Shown: positions 43,765-53,299, counted from the stretch's first letter. The stretch is DNA of 64,000 nt from Guillardia theta CCMP2712 (GCF_000315625.1 NW_005434668.1:623523-687522), one strand, 5' to 3'. The notes: generated by a model from the sequence alone, not told the origin. Numbers and translations are program-made.

Positions 43765-44031
43765 TCGTTGCAGCCATGAAGACGGCGGTCCTCTTTTCCC
43801 GGAACGCCATTTATTCCGGCGGATGCTTATCCCTAAATCGTAAGAAATCTGTAAACGCAAAAAGAGACTGCGAAAGAGACTCCAGTGGCTGTCATTCCGG
43901 GTTGAAACATCATTCAACGACCAGCCTTCGAGGCTCGCATTTCTAAAGTCTCTGCAAGATCCTTGAGAGGACAACACAACAATAAGAATACGCCCAAGAA
44001 TTCATCTACAATGTGAACAACAACTGGAAAT
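43765..44031. other. Convergent intergenic region
   Basis: Short 3'-3' gap between the filamin-like and transporter genes; no feature seen. Confidence 0.4.
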
Positions 44032-45364
44032 CTACAAGGGCAGACGCGTTAACTGCACAAGGGTCAGTGAGCAGAGGAGGAGCGCAGTGATTCCTTCACC
44101 TGTAGGCTCATCTTCAATCGAAGCCGTTCTCTTAGCGTACCACCCAATCGCTACTCCAGCAGCAATGGCAAGAGTTCCGTACGTGTAGGCCGCTGCCTCA
44201 AGCCCGAACAGATGCACAGACGATCCCAGCACAGCAGGACCGAGGAAGGCGCCGAGGTTGTGAGAAACGAAGGCAAGCTGCACCAGAGTCAGAAAGGGAG
44301 GGAGCGAGGACTGACCTCACCTGCTGCAGAGCTGGTGAGCGAGCATCTCCCTGCCCTACGCTGTCCACCATCCTCAAGAACACACCCGTGTAGACAACAC
44401 TCGCGCTGCATCCCAACAGCATGACCGGAACAACCTCAACCGCCAAGGACTCCGGGCTGAAGAGCGCGAGGAACGCGACACCGTTGCAAGCTAATCCAGC
44501 ACCCACCAACATATTTCTGTTGATCTTCTCCGAGACTAGAGCCGCCACGTTGGCCACGAAGATGAAGGCGATGGCCGCGATCATCATGAGGCCTCCCAGA
44601 GCTGAAGCAGAGGTGGCAAAGGCGACATTGAGATGGAGAGGAAGGATGACTTCACTGAACGCAACGGTGGAAGAGATGAGCAGGAGAGACACGAGCGAGA
44701 GAAGAGTCTGCGGGTCCTTCACGTGCGGGGTCAACGGCTCCATCTTGGTGAACTCAGCATCGTTGTCCCTTAGGTACATCATGACCAAAGAGAAGACGCC
44801 AGCGAGAGTCAGACCAGCGAGCAAGCAAGGAATAAAAGCTCCATCCGAGGACAATGAGCCGCCGATGAGAGGGCCCATCGTCAGGCCGAACCCGCCGCAG
44901 AAGTAGACCATGACAAACCTGTTGCCGCGCTCGGACGAGGGATAGAGCGAGTCTAACATAGCGATGCTCCCTGATTGCAAGAAAGTGCTTCCAACTCCTC
45001 CGATCGTTCGACTCAGAAATAGAATGGGGAACGAGGAGCCAGCCATGAACATGATGCAGTTGAAGAAAAACACCACCTGCGCTGTCGCGATCATCATCCA
45101 GCACTTCACATGCCCAGCGAGGAAGATCGTAAGAGGAGTTCCCATTGCAGCTCCAAAGCTGTAGCTAGCGAACAGAAGCGCAACCTCAGCAGTAGAAAAG
45201 TAGGCTCCTGTTATCAAGTGGTAGGAGGGAACAAGAGGGATAAGGTATGTGTACAAAAACCCTGAAAGAAAAATCGTGACACAGATGACTATGAAGGCGA
45301 CCTTCCTCTCCTTATCCTCCACCTGCATTATATCGATTAGTCTCCAAAGCATCATTCGCATCAT
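44032..45364 (-). CDS. Major facilitator superfamily transporter (SLC18/VMAT-like)
   Basis: Two exons, 45364-44321 and 44277-44032, with a 43-bp GT-AG intron in phase 0; 429 residues. About twelve hydrophobic segments are visible. After the first span comes FASYSFGAAMGTPLTIFLAG, then LFLSRTIGGVGSTFLQSGSIAML, a motif-C-like GGFGLTMGPLIGGSL, and a second half starting near LLSLVSLLLISSTVAFSE. Motif C with GPxxGG is typical of proton-driven antiporters of the DHA1/SLC18 group. The splice removes a stop-containing stretch and brings in LAFVSHNLGAFLGPAVL, which is the expected position of helix eleven. The substrate is unknown. Confidence 0.85.
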
Positions 45365-45379
45365 GAAATCACATTCGCG

Positions 45380-45955
45380 TTGAATGCTCCAGCAGCAAGG
45401 TTTCCTGCCCTCAACAGGAAAGAAGCCTCCGCCTTCTGCTCACTGTCTGGTTCCATCTTGGCACGAGTATAGAAGGCAGAGGGGGATCAAGGGAATGAAT
45501 GTAGCCCTAACGCCACTCCTGCAGGAACAATCAAATTCATTTCAATACAGAAAACTTAGAGGATAACAACATCTCTTTGCGTTTTCATGTCAGGGATTAC
45601 AACAACAAGATAAAATTTGTCATGTGCAATATCACCGAAACACCTGCATTTAGATTACCGCAATCTTGTTGATTCTGGCATCATTGATTTCGAACAATGT
45701 CTCTTTGTATGCACACAGATATCAAGAAGAAAAGCATCATGCCATGCTTCGATTCCTCCCTTGTTCCCTCCAGTGTAGTTCGATTGCCTTCTGAACTCTC
45801 AATTACCACCCTCGTCCTTCCCTTCAAACTAGTGCACTTGCTACTAAAAGTAGTGTGTGGCACTCTTCTCTTACACGGTCTGCCGTCGCTAGCCTTCTCC
45901 TCTCTCTTCCTCTCTCTTCTCCTCGCCTTCTATTCCTCCCCTTGTTGCCCTCCAT
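45380..45955. other. Intergenic, no gene supported
   Basis: Upstream of the transporter start. Short ORFs have no family resemblance. Confidence 0.35.
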
Positions 45956-45959
45956 TGAC

Positions 45960-46480
45960 ACGACAGCGTCTCGACCTCGGTACCAAAAGAGGATCACCCT
46001 ACCCCCACCCTCACATTTGCCACCCCACTTCAGAAAAAGTCCCACCCCTCGATTATCTATGAGTACCCGGTACCTTTACCACCCTCGTGAACTCCTTACT
46101 ACCCCACGAAAAGGGGATACTCCCTTGCACACCCCCTTTGAGATCACCCCTACCCTATCCTTTGATCAACACCCAACCCCTTTTGCGTAGTACAAATGTT
46201 GGAGGAACGAGCTGAACAAATGTGAAATTTTACCTCTTGATTTGAATATTTTATTGTTATCTTGAATAATTTTTTTCGAATTGACGCAACCATATTCGGA
46301 TTTAGAACCCACCCAACTGATAGCTTTCATTTTGATTGTGACGTGGGTGGGGTGGGGACTACTGATTTGCAAGGGTCTAGAATTGAAGGATTTGAAGGGG
46401 GTAGTTGTCAGTCATACAAAGGGTAGGGGTAGTGGCAAAGGGGAGGATCACCTAAAGGTAGGGGTGAGGAATTTCCCATA
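45960..46480. repeat. TACCCC tract then GGGGTA tract
   Basis: 45980-46180 is rich in CACCCTACCCCCACCC, CACCCC, CTACCCCACG and CACCCCTACCC. After about 150 bp of A/T-rich DNA, 46340-46470 carries the mirror words GGGGTGGGGAC, GGGGGTAG, GGGTAGGGGTAG and AGGTAGGGGT. The pair forms a loose inverted arrangement just before the mobile-element nest. Confidence 0.45.
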
Positions 46481-46539
46481 ATTTTCTTCCTGATTTAGAA
46501 ATAGTGGTCATGTGTGGGGATGTGGCTCCCGGTCAACAC

Positions 46540-46760
46540 ACGGTCAGTGATCGGACGGCCGCGCGGCCCGGCCGCCCGGCGCCGGGCGACCCGGCCGCCC
46601 GGCGCCGGGCGACCCGGCCGCCGCGTCGGACAGACGGTCGCGCCCGCCGGAACGGGAAACTTCCCGGAGTCCCGGCCGCGCACGCGCGTCCACGAGACCT
46701 TCGGCGGCCGCCGAACCAGCTGAACGCCCGCTGTCAGTACCGTACTGACAGCGGGCGGCC
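46540..46760. repeat. GC-rich island C
   Basis: CCCGGCCGCCCGGCGCCGGGCGA is present as two tandem direct copies (about 46567-46618; given here only as the unit CCGCCCGGCGCCGGGCGACC). After it comes the palindromic GCTGTCAGTACCGTACTGACAGC near 46730-46752 (parts GCTGTCAGTA / TACTGACAGC). It marks the left border of the mobile-element nest. Confidence 0.55.
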
Positions 46761-46837
46761 CAAGCGCGAAGCCGCGCAGACAAGCAGCCTAAGGGTCAAG
46801 CAATCAAGCAACAAGCAGCAGGAGCATGCAGGAGGGG

Positions 46838-47140
46838 TAGGAGGCGAACAAACGGAGATGCTCGCAAGAGGGCAAGCGAGCGCCTTCAGTGATGCTCCCA
46901 TCAAAGTAGTCGCGACTCGCACGTCCCTCGATTGCATCGAAGAGAGCCTGGCGGTCGAGGGAGTTGAAGGCGTTCTTTGCATCCAAACTCACCAGCACTG
47001 TGGGGTGGGCAACATCCTCATCATCACCGCGAGCGTGAAGGGGCAGGAGCGCTGACGCGGTTTGCGAGAACTTCAGGCAGTCGTCACGAGTCTCGATCGA
47101 GTCCGAACTGAATCGCTCGAGGGTGAGACGAGAGGACACA
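46838..47140 (-). pseudogene. Reverse-transcriptase fragment (palm motif A)
   Basis: The minus strand encodes VLVSLDAKNAFNSLDRQALF, with the catalytic-Asp motif (D-A-K-N-A-F-N-S-L) of retroelement reverse transcriptases. It is preceded by SDSIETRDDCLKFSQTASAL and followed by DYFDGSI before similarity is lost. No YxDD box or complete domain is present. It is cut off by repeat units on both sides. It belongs to a non-LTR or similar group by the motif alone. Confidence 0.6.
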
Positions 47141-47147
47141 CAACGAA

Positions 47148-47290
47148 GATTTACTGGCAGAAGGTAAAAAGTGCCTGGAGTGTCGGATACAAAACAAAGC
47201 ATGAACAAGCTAAACCTGCCTGCACACAGCGCACAGCGAGAAGCTGCACAAACACACACAAAACACAAGCCCGAAAGAACCAGCACTGCT
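47148..47290 (+). repeat. Repeat unit copy (5' half), inserted between RT fragments
   Basis: Begins GATTTACTGGCAGAAGGTAA, runs through TGCCT, AACAAAGC and CACACAGCGCACAGCGAG and ends near CAGCACTG. It is the same unit as at 48448-48652 and 49616-49854. It separates two pieces of the minus-strand reverse-transcriptase remnant. Confidence 0.75.
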
Positions 47291-47500
47291 GAGGAAGTGC
47301 TGGTCAAGAAATGTGCGAATCCGGGGAATAAATCTGCCTCCTCGACGAATGGCTGACAGGGCAGGAATAAGAAGATCCGGCATCCGGCCAAGAAGGACCC
47401 CTTGGAGGATATGTTTGCAGTAGAGCTTCAAAGCTGTACTTCGTTCATAATGCTGGAGCGATCCTCTACCGTCGTGTGAGGGCTCCTGGCCTTCCCGCAT
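47290..47500 (-). pseudogene. Reverse-transcriptase fragment (finger region)
   Basis: The minus strand encodes STALKLYCKHILQGVLLG and PALSAIRRGGRFIPRIRTF. This resembles the region upstream of motif A in retroelement reverse transcriptases (arl.al.K..GG.RPI pattern). The next expected part lies beyond the repeat unit at 47148-47290. Confidence 0.45.
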
Positions 47501-47504
47501 CGCT

Positions 47505-47905
47505 ATGCTCAGACCACTCAAGGGCGCTCTTGTCTGGTGCGAGGCGCATGACGCCCTTGCGGGCGCAAGCACTTCTCGAGCCAGAGGACAGCTCCTCCTC
47601 GGACTTTGTCGAGTCGCCCGAGGAGGAGACTTCGCCGGAGGTCTCCGACTCCGATGGGGGAAACATCCAGAGTGGAGCCGACGATCGGCGCGGGGCTAGC
47701 GAAGCGTCTCCGTCCCTCACTGTGACGTCGGGTGCCTCCGGAGAGCTCGACACCACTGGGGTGCTTGCTGCTGGTCCGAGCTCGCCTGCTTCCTCCCGGC
47801 ATCGGTCGGGTCACGCCGGTCCTTGGGCATTGCTGCGGCGTCGCCGCCGTCACGGGCGGCTACCACTGACTCGGCTACCGCTGACTCGGAGGCTAGCGAG
47901 GAGGC
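47505..47905 (+). pseudogene. Gag-like acidic ORF piece, first copy of a duplicated block
   Basis: The plus frame has an acidic, Ser-rich sequence (LEPEDSSSSDFVESPEEE, SGASGELDTTGVLAAGPSS). The part 47728-47905 is repeated almost exactly at 49238-49425, but this copy lacks one C in a CCCC run, which shifts its frame. I infer a structural-protein (gag-like) remnant only from composition and setting. Confidence 0.4.
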
Positions 47906-48040
47906 CAGCAGCAGCAACAGCAGCAACAGCAGCAACTGAGGTCGATTTACTGGCAACAGCAGCAACAGCAGTAACCGCGTCAGCAGCAGCAGCAGAAGCA
48001 GCAGCAGCAGCAACGCCAGCGTCAGCAGCATCGTCCGCGT

Positions 48041-48076
<36 letters not shown>

Positions 48077-48130
48077 ATTTACTGGCAGAAGGTAAAAAGT
48101 CGCAGCAGCAGCAGCAGCAGCAACACCAGC
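47905..48130. repeat. CAG-rich trinucleotide region with embedded unit scraps
   Basis: Interrupted (CAG)n with CAA, GCG and GTC variants. Two short unit pieces are embedded: GATTTACTGGCAACAG at about 47942 and GGATTTACTGGCAGAAGGTA at 48075. It gives poly-Ala, poly-Gln or poly-Leu in different frames. Confidence 0.8.
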
Positions 48131-48197
48131 CGCGGCACTGCGGCAACCACCACAGCAGCGACCACAACCGCGCGGGCCGAGGGAGCAGCGGCAGTCC

Positions 48198-48263
48198 GGC
48201 AGAAGGTAAAAAGTGCCTCAAGCAAAACAAAGCAGGAACAAGCTAAACCTCCTGGCACACAGG
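48198..48263 (+). repeat. Repeat unit copy (5' part)
   Basis: Starts GGCAGAAGGTAAAAAGTGCC and continues through CAAAGCAGGAACAAGCTAAAC to GGCACACAG, where similarity stops. Confidence 0.75.
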
Positions 48264-48447
48264 AATCTGAGCCTGCTCCTCCGCCGCGACCTACGCTGTC
48301 CCTCGATTCATCAGTTCACTGCGGGTGACCTTCATCGGGCGGTACGGACACTACTGAGCTCCGGCATCTACAAGGCTGAATCTTTCGCTGATCTTCTTGC
48401 TGAAGCACAAGAGAAGTTTCCTGCTGGTGCGTCGCCTGCCTTTTATT

Positions 48448-48652
48448 CCTCCTGCATGCTCCTGCTGCTTGTTGCTTGATTGCCTGACCCTTAGGCTGCT
48501 TGTCTGCGCGGCTTCGCGCTTGGGCTGGCGCTGCCGCGTCTGGGTGCCAGTGTGATTGTGCAGCTTCTCGCTGTGGACTGTGTGCCTGCCGGTTCAGCTT
48601 GTTCCTGCTTTGTTTTGCTTGAGGCACTTTTTACCTTCTGCCAGTAAATCCT
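48448..48652 (-). repeat. Repeat unit copy (near full length)
   Basis: The minus strand reads GGATTTACTGGCAGAAGGTA onward to GCAGCAGGAGCATGCAGGAGG. Relative to the copy at 49616-49854 it lacks an internal piece of about 35 bp (the AACCAGCACTG region). Confidence 0.8.
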
Positions 48653-48714
48653 ATCAGTGCCTTTGGAAGTGCTTCCGCGGCTCATCTCACCCAGCAAGCG
48701 CTTGCAGTACGGTA

Positions 48715-48990
48715 CTGCAGGTGGATTTGACTGACATCCTCGACACCACTAGCCTGATCCAGGCGATCAAGCGCTACAGCTCCTTTTCAGAGCGTCATCG
48801 ATACAGTGGGGGATCCTCGTTCTCGACGGCAGGTACCCTCCCATGAGGGCCGCAAGATGAAGGGCGATATCCACATCCCTGGAATCCGCGATCGAGGGTC
48901 TGAGCAGTACGAGGGCTTGATGGCGGACGTGACGTTGGTCCACCCTTACATTGGCAGCTCTGCCGACCTGACCAAGTGGGGGGAGGTCAA
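48715..48990 (+). pseudogene. Coding-like retroelement-associated fragment
   Basis: Plus-frame residues VDLTDILDTTSLIQAIKRYSS, then (frame change) GRKMKGDIHIPGIRDRG and EGLMADVTLVHPYIGSSADL. The ADVTLVHP-type stretch resembles segments downstream of reverse transcriptases in some protist retroelements. The evidence is thin and the frame is broken. Confidence 0.3.
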
Positions 48991-48993
48991 CCT

Positions 48994-49076
48994 CGCTGTG
49001 GACTGTGTGCCTGCCGGTTCAGCTTGTTCCTGCTTTGTTTTGCTTGAGGCACTTTTACCTTCTGCCAGTAAATCCT
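48994..49076 (-). repeat. Repeat unit copy (5' part)
   Basis: The minus strand begins GGATTTACTGGCAGAAGGTA and ends at GCACACAGTCCACAGCG; one A is missing in the AAAAA run. Confidence 0.75.
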
Positions 49077-49151
49077 ATACCTCGACGCCCTCCATGTTGC
49101 AGCGTCTGACAAGATTCGCAAACATCGCGCTGCATATGCTATGACTACTCC

Positions 49152-49222
49152 TGTGCCAGGAGGTTTAGCTTGATCCTGCTTTATTTTGCTTGAGGCACTT
49201 TTTACCTTCTGCCAGTAAATCC
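49152..49222 (-). repeat. Repeat unit copy (5' part)
   Basis: The minus strand begins GGATTTACTGGCAGAAGGTA and breaks off after AGCTAAACCTCCTGG. It abuts the second gag-like copy. Confidence 0.75.
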
Positions 49223-49237
49223 TATACTCCTCCACGT

Positions 49238-49612
49238 GCCTCCGGAGAGCTCGACACAACTGGGGTGCTTGCTGCTGGTCCGAGCTCGCCTGCTTCCTCC
49301 CCGGCATCGGTCGGGTCACGCCGGTCCTTGGGCATTGCTGCGGCGTCGCCGCCGTCACGGGCGGCTACCGCTGACTCGGCTGGATACCGCTGACTCGGAG
49401 GCTAGGCTAGCGAGGAGGACTACCTCGAGCGGTACCGTGTTCCTGTGTCCAGCCTCCCTCCGTCCGCTGCCCCTGGCGGACCCCCGGGCAACGCCGGCTC
49501 CTTGTCGGCGGCTGCCCTTTCTCCGTCCGCGGCCGCCCGCTTTGTGGCGGCAGCGGACGTCTCGACTGACAGTGGTCAGTCGGCTGCCTCCGGGTATCGC
49601 GTCTAAGGGATT
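49238..49612 (+). pseudogene. Gag-like block, second copy
   Basis: 49238-49425 repeats 47728-47905. It continues past the first copy's break with Pro/Ala/Ser-rich coding-like sequence (SSLPPSAAPGGPPGNAGS, AAARFVAAADVSTDSGQ) to a TAA near 49605. The frame carries a stop after ADSAGYR, so it is not intact. Confidence 0.4.
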
Positions 49613-49615
49613 TTC

Positions 49616-49854
49616 TTCCTCCTGCATGCTCCTGCTGCTTGTTGCTTGATTGCTTGACCCTTAGGCTGCTTGTCTGCGCGGCTTCGCGCTTGGGCTGGCG
49701 CTTCCGCGTCTGGGTGCCAGCAGTGCTGGTTCTTTTCGGGCTTGTGTTTTGTGTGTGATTGTGCAGCTTCTCGCTGTGGACTGTGTGCCTGCCGGTTCAG
49801 CTTGTTCCTGCTTTGTTTTGCTTGAGGCACTTTTTACCTTCTGCCAGTAAATCC
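49616..49854 (-). repeat. Repeat unit, fullest copy (about 240 bp)
   Basis: The minus strand runs from GGATTTACTGGCAGAAGGTA through TGCC, AACAAAGCAGGAACAAGC, CACACAGTCCACAGCGAG, AACCAGCACTGCTGG, CCCAAGCGCGAAGCCGCGC and CAAGCAACAAGCAGCAGG to GCATGCAGGAGGAAGAAAAT. Both ends show GGATTT/GGGATTTT-like hexamers in inverted orientation. It has no tRNA-like A/B boxes that I recognise and no long ORF of known type. The other copies are truncations or deletions of this form. A further 3' half copy is at 46758-46835 (+). Confidence 0.8.
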
Positions 49855-50457
49855 ACTATTCGCTTTGCGGGGACCGATGACCAAGGGTGGAGGATTCGGC
49901 AACACCTGTCACCCCTTTCGAGTCATCCTGCCGCGAGACATTGCAGAGTTGGGTACGGGAAGCAGGAAGGCGGGAAGGTGCTCAAAGAGCAGAACAAGGG
50001 TCTGATAGCTGGACGAGGAAGGATCATATCGATCGATGAATTGCAGCAAAGACACAAGACAAGTCAGCCAAAGCTCTGCAGTCTCACCAAAGAGGTGAGA
50101 CGCAGTGACATGAGGACGAAAGCGCTCATGAATATAGAGGAAGACTCGGAGGTTGGACATCAACCACTTCTGCCAGTAAATCCTGCCTGGTTTACTGCAG
50201 CAGCCGCCGACAAGGTTTTTTCAAGCTGGTATTGTAATATCTGAGCGATCTGAGCCGTCGACATTCCTCCAAGAGATAAGAGCTGGGATAGGCTCCCTCC
50301 CTCGCGGCCTCAAGGTCCTCGCTTGGCTCGAAGCTTGAAGGACCGGTCATGTGCAATCTTGACCGTACCTCGGTGGCTCGAAACAAGCAAGACCCTCATG
50401 CATAGAGCATACAACAACAAAAGCGGGGCCACACGTTTTACCTTATGCGAGTGGAAT

Positions 50458-50670
50458 GTTTACTCGCAGAAGGTAAAAAGTGCCTCAAGCAAAACAAAGC
50501 AGGGGAAAGCTAAACCTGCATGCACACAGCGCACAGCGAGAAGCGGCACAAACACACACAGAAAAACAAGACCAAAAGTAAACATCAAAAGGCCGCACGT
50601 AACTGTGACAGCAACAAACGCGGCGCAAACACACAAAGCACCAGACCAAAAGTAACCAGCACTGCCACCG
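50458..50670 (+). repeat. Repeat unit copy (diverged, partly duplicated 3')
   Basis: Begins TTTACTCGCAGAAGGTAAAA and runs to AAACAAGACCAAAAGTAA. A second related stretch (CAAACACACAAAGCACCAGACC) repeats the CACACA...AACCAGCACTG part to 50667. Confidence 0.65.
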
Positions 50671-50874
50671 TGATACCGGCATCATAGCAGGGACGCCTAG
50701 TAAACTGCGGCCCAACTCGATAGCGAGTCACTTGAAAACTGAAACTCGAAGTTGCCGCATCATGTGCTGCGTCACACACCGTCCGGACTCGAGGAGGTGT
50801 CCTCTGTGTCTCACGAGTCAAGGGAGTCCGATGCGCATCATGTGGTGAGGCGCTGACGTTATTGTAGGGCTGAC

Positions 50875-51030
50875 ATCGCCCCCGGCCCGGGCCGGGCCGG
50901 GGGCGACTCGCCGTCAGTGAGGCTCCCGGGTCGAAAGCAGGATCAAGCAACTGAAGTACCGACGGTGTCACGGTCCGAGCGGCCCGGCCGCCCGGGACTC
51001 CGACGGCGGGAGTCCCGAGTCCCGGGCGGA
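50875..51030. repeat. GC-rich island D
   Basis: CGCCCCCGGCCCGGGCCGGGCC-type palindromic sequence near 50878-50902, the word GGTGTCACGGTCC near 50965, and CCCGGCCGCCCGGGAC. It closes the mobile nest and abuts the Rab escort protein gene. Confidence 0.5.
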
Positions 51031-51074
51031 GGTATTCGCTGGCTTCACCAGGTAAACCAACTAGCAATCGCATC

Positions 51075-53299
51075 ATGGCTGAGGATCTAGACGGAGGGGA
51101 GTTTGAGGTGATCGTGATAGGAACAGACACGATGCAGGCAAGTCAAGACTTGTCTTACCTGTCCTTCACTGCTCTCTCTTCCTCTTCCTCTTCCTCTTCA
51201 TGTAACTTCCCCTTCCTCTTCACCTATGCTCCCTGTTGGGCGACTCCACTCGGCCCTTGCGCCTTTGCTCATTTTGACTCCTCGCGGTTGTGCCTCCTTC
51301 GCTGCTCATGGTATAATTCTGACTTCTGACTTCTTTCCCTTGCACCCCTCACGCCTGATGCCTACCCTACGTCGTGATGTTCCTTTGGCATCCTCTCAGG
51401 CTGTGCTCGCGGCTTCCTTGGGGCGGATGGGAAGGAGAGTTTTGCATCTCGACGCTCTACCCTTCTACGGTGAAACCTCATCGACTCACGACCTGGATCA
51501 GCTGGAGGAGTGTCTTGAACAGCTCTCGTCGGGAGGTCAAGGAGGGGCGTACGGCCTTCATTTCGACGAGGACAAGATTGCACGATCAATCAAGGTGGCG
51601 GCATGGGAGGCAACGGAATGCGACAAGATGGGGCGTCCGGTGATCGAAGACGGCTGCTCACGAGGTCGACCAGACCGTCTGACAGCGATGCCGTCAAACA
51701 GAAGGCCAATCATGTATGCGAACGTGAGAGTTGAAGCTCGAGAGGAGCCGAAGCAAGGCGAAGCCAAGAAGCATTTCAACATTGATCTCTCCCCGCGACT
51801 GAACTTGAGCAGCGGTCGCATGATCTCTTCGCTTGTCCAATCAGGTGTGGGACGGTACCTCGAGTTTGTCCCTCTCAAGTGGACGAGTTTCTTGGACGGT
51901 TCTAGCCCTGCACCATGCTTGTGCAAGATCCCAATGAGCAAAGCAGAGATTTTCCAGTCGAAGATCATCACGCCGATGGAGAAACGCCTCCTGATGAAGT
52001 TCTTGCAGCAGTCGGTGGTTCTGGGTGGCGTGTCAGAAGCAGCAGCAGGCGGTTGGGCCATCGAGGGGATCGGAGAGAGCGAGAGGGAGCAACTTGGCTT
52101 CCAACGTGCCGTCGGCCACGTGGGAAATGCAAAACATGCAGAAGAAGTGCGGGAATCAGCAGAGCAGCAAGACAAGACGCTCGACGAGGCCATGCAGGCA
52201 ACTTTGCTGCTGTGTGTTGCCTTTTTGATGGAAAGACCAGGAAGCGAGGCTAACGGAGAAGCTCAAGGATTTCATCGCTCTTGGAATTTGCTTCTCATCT
52301 CGTGACCTGCCGCTCCCAAAGGCTGTCGAGAGAGTCACAACCTACACACGGAGTTTGGGAAGATACGCGGACAGCGCTTTCCTCTGCTGCCTGTACGGAG
52401 CTTCGGAGCTCCCGCAAGGCTTCTGTCGTATGTCTGCGGTCTACGGAGGGACGTACGTGCTTCGGAAAGGACCTTCTCAGTTCCTCTTCAAGGACGACGG
52501 CAGTGCTGGCGGGATCATCTGCAACGATGGGAAAATCTTCCGAGCTCCTCTGATCTTTTGCTCGCCCTTCTACTGTCCCAAAGAGCTGCTAACGTCGCCA
52601 AACTCACTAGGAAACGATATGGTAGAGGAGCGCGTGGTGAGCAGGTGCATTTGTATCAGCGAGAGGGCCATTGGGGATGACGGATCTTCGCTTCTTGTTC
52701 TCCCTCCTCGTTCTTGCGACAACTCTGTGCCTATCCGGGTCTTGCAACTCGATTGGAGCACTCAGAGCGCTCCTCGAGGTCTCTACCTTTGGCTCCTTTG
52801 GGCCTCCGAGCTCGGTTCGTTTGACCTCAGCTCGGCCGTAACGCTTCTCGAGAGCATGACAGGCAGCTCGTGCGTTAAGCGAGTCATCTACTACCATCAG
52901 GTACTTCAGCTCGCATTTTACATGTTGTGAGAGCCACAGGTGTCAAAAGAAGGAACAAGTTGGCGCTCCTCAACTGAAGCCCAGCTCTACCCATCTCGCC
53001 TGCAGTTACGGCAGGGATTCTGGGTCACCCCCAACCTTAGTCCAGCAGTTGACAGCGGTGAAGCCATTGAGGTGGCCGAGGCAATCTTCAGGTCAAAGCT
53101 GTTCCCGTCTTTTCCTCCACTCTCTCCTAGCTCTGCGTTAGTTTGACTTGGCATTCTCAGACAAATCGTCGGTTCAGAACATGTCTTCCTCGACGCCATG
53201 CAAGAGCCGGAGGTTGGCTTGTGCTGTCACAATGAGGGGGATGCACTGATGGATTGGCAGAGCGGGATAGACGAGGAGTATCACAAGATTCTTGAATGA
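51075..53299 (+). CDS. Rab escort protein / Rab GDI family
   Basis: Five exons: 51075-51137, 51400-52197, 52241-52900, 52940-53091 and 53161-53299. All phases agree; 603 residues. The N-terminus EFEVIVIGTDTMQAVLAASLGRMGRRVLHLD forms the FAD-like Rossmann start of GDI/REP proteins (shown in parts: FEVIVIGTD, GRRVLHLD), with Asp in place of the usual second Gly. YYG-type ALPFYGE follows. Further REP/GDI blocks are SGRMISSLVQSGVGRYLEF, KLLMKFL-like RLLMKFLQQS, SLGRYADSAFLCCLYGASELPQGF and AVYGGTYVL. At 603 residues with a long insert it is nearer REP, which presents Rabs to geranylgeranyl transferase, than the shorter GDIs. Two introns appear to start with GC instead of GT. Confidence 0.85.

Larger units (their letters stand above)
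46755..50670. mobile_element. Nest of degenerate retroelement pieces and dispersed repeat units
   Basis: This block combines two reverse-transcriptase-like fragments, a duplicated gag-like block, other coding-like scraps without continuous frames, a CAG-rich region and about ten copies, full or partial, of one repeat unit in both orientations. No intact ORF over 200 codons has a recognisable complete domain. GC-rich islands C and D border it. It separates an otherwise regular gene array and looks like an accumulation site for insertions. Individual parts are listed separately. Confidence 0.65.

Noticed and set aside
47717-48230. Poly-Leu, poly-Ala and poly-Cys ORFs
   Set aside because: Readings of an interrupted CAG repeat in different frames and not proteins.
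46500-50700. CRISPR-like array
   Set aside because: The repeats are irregularly spaced, in both orientations and truncated, and the genome is eukaryotic; there are no uniform spacers.
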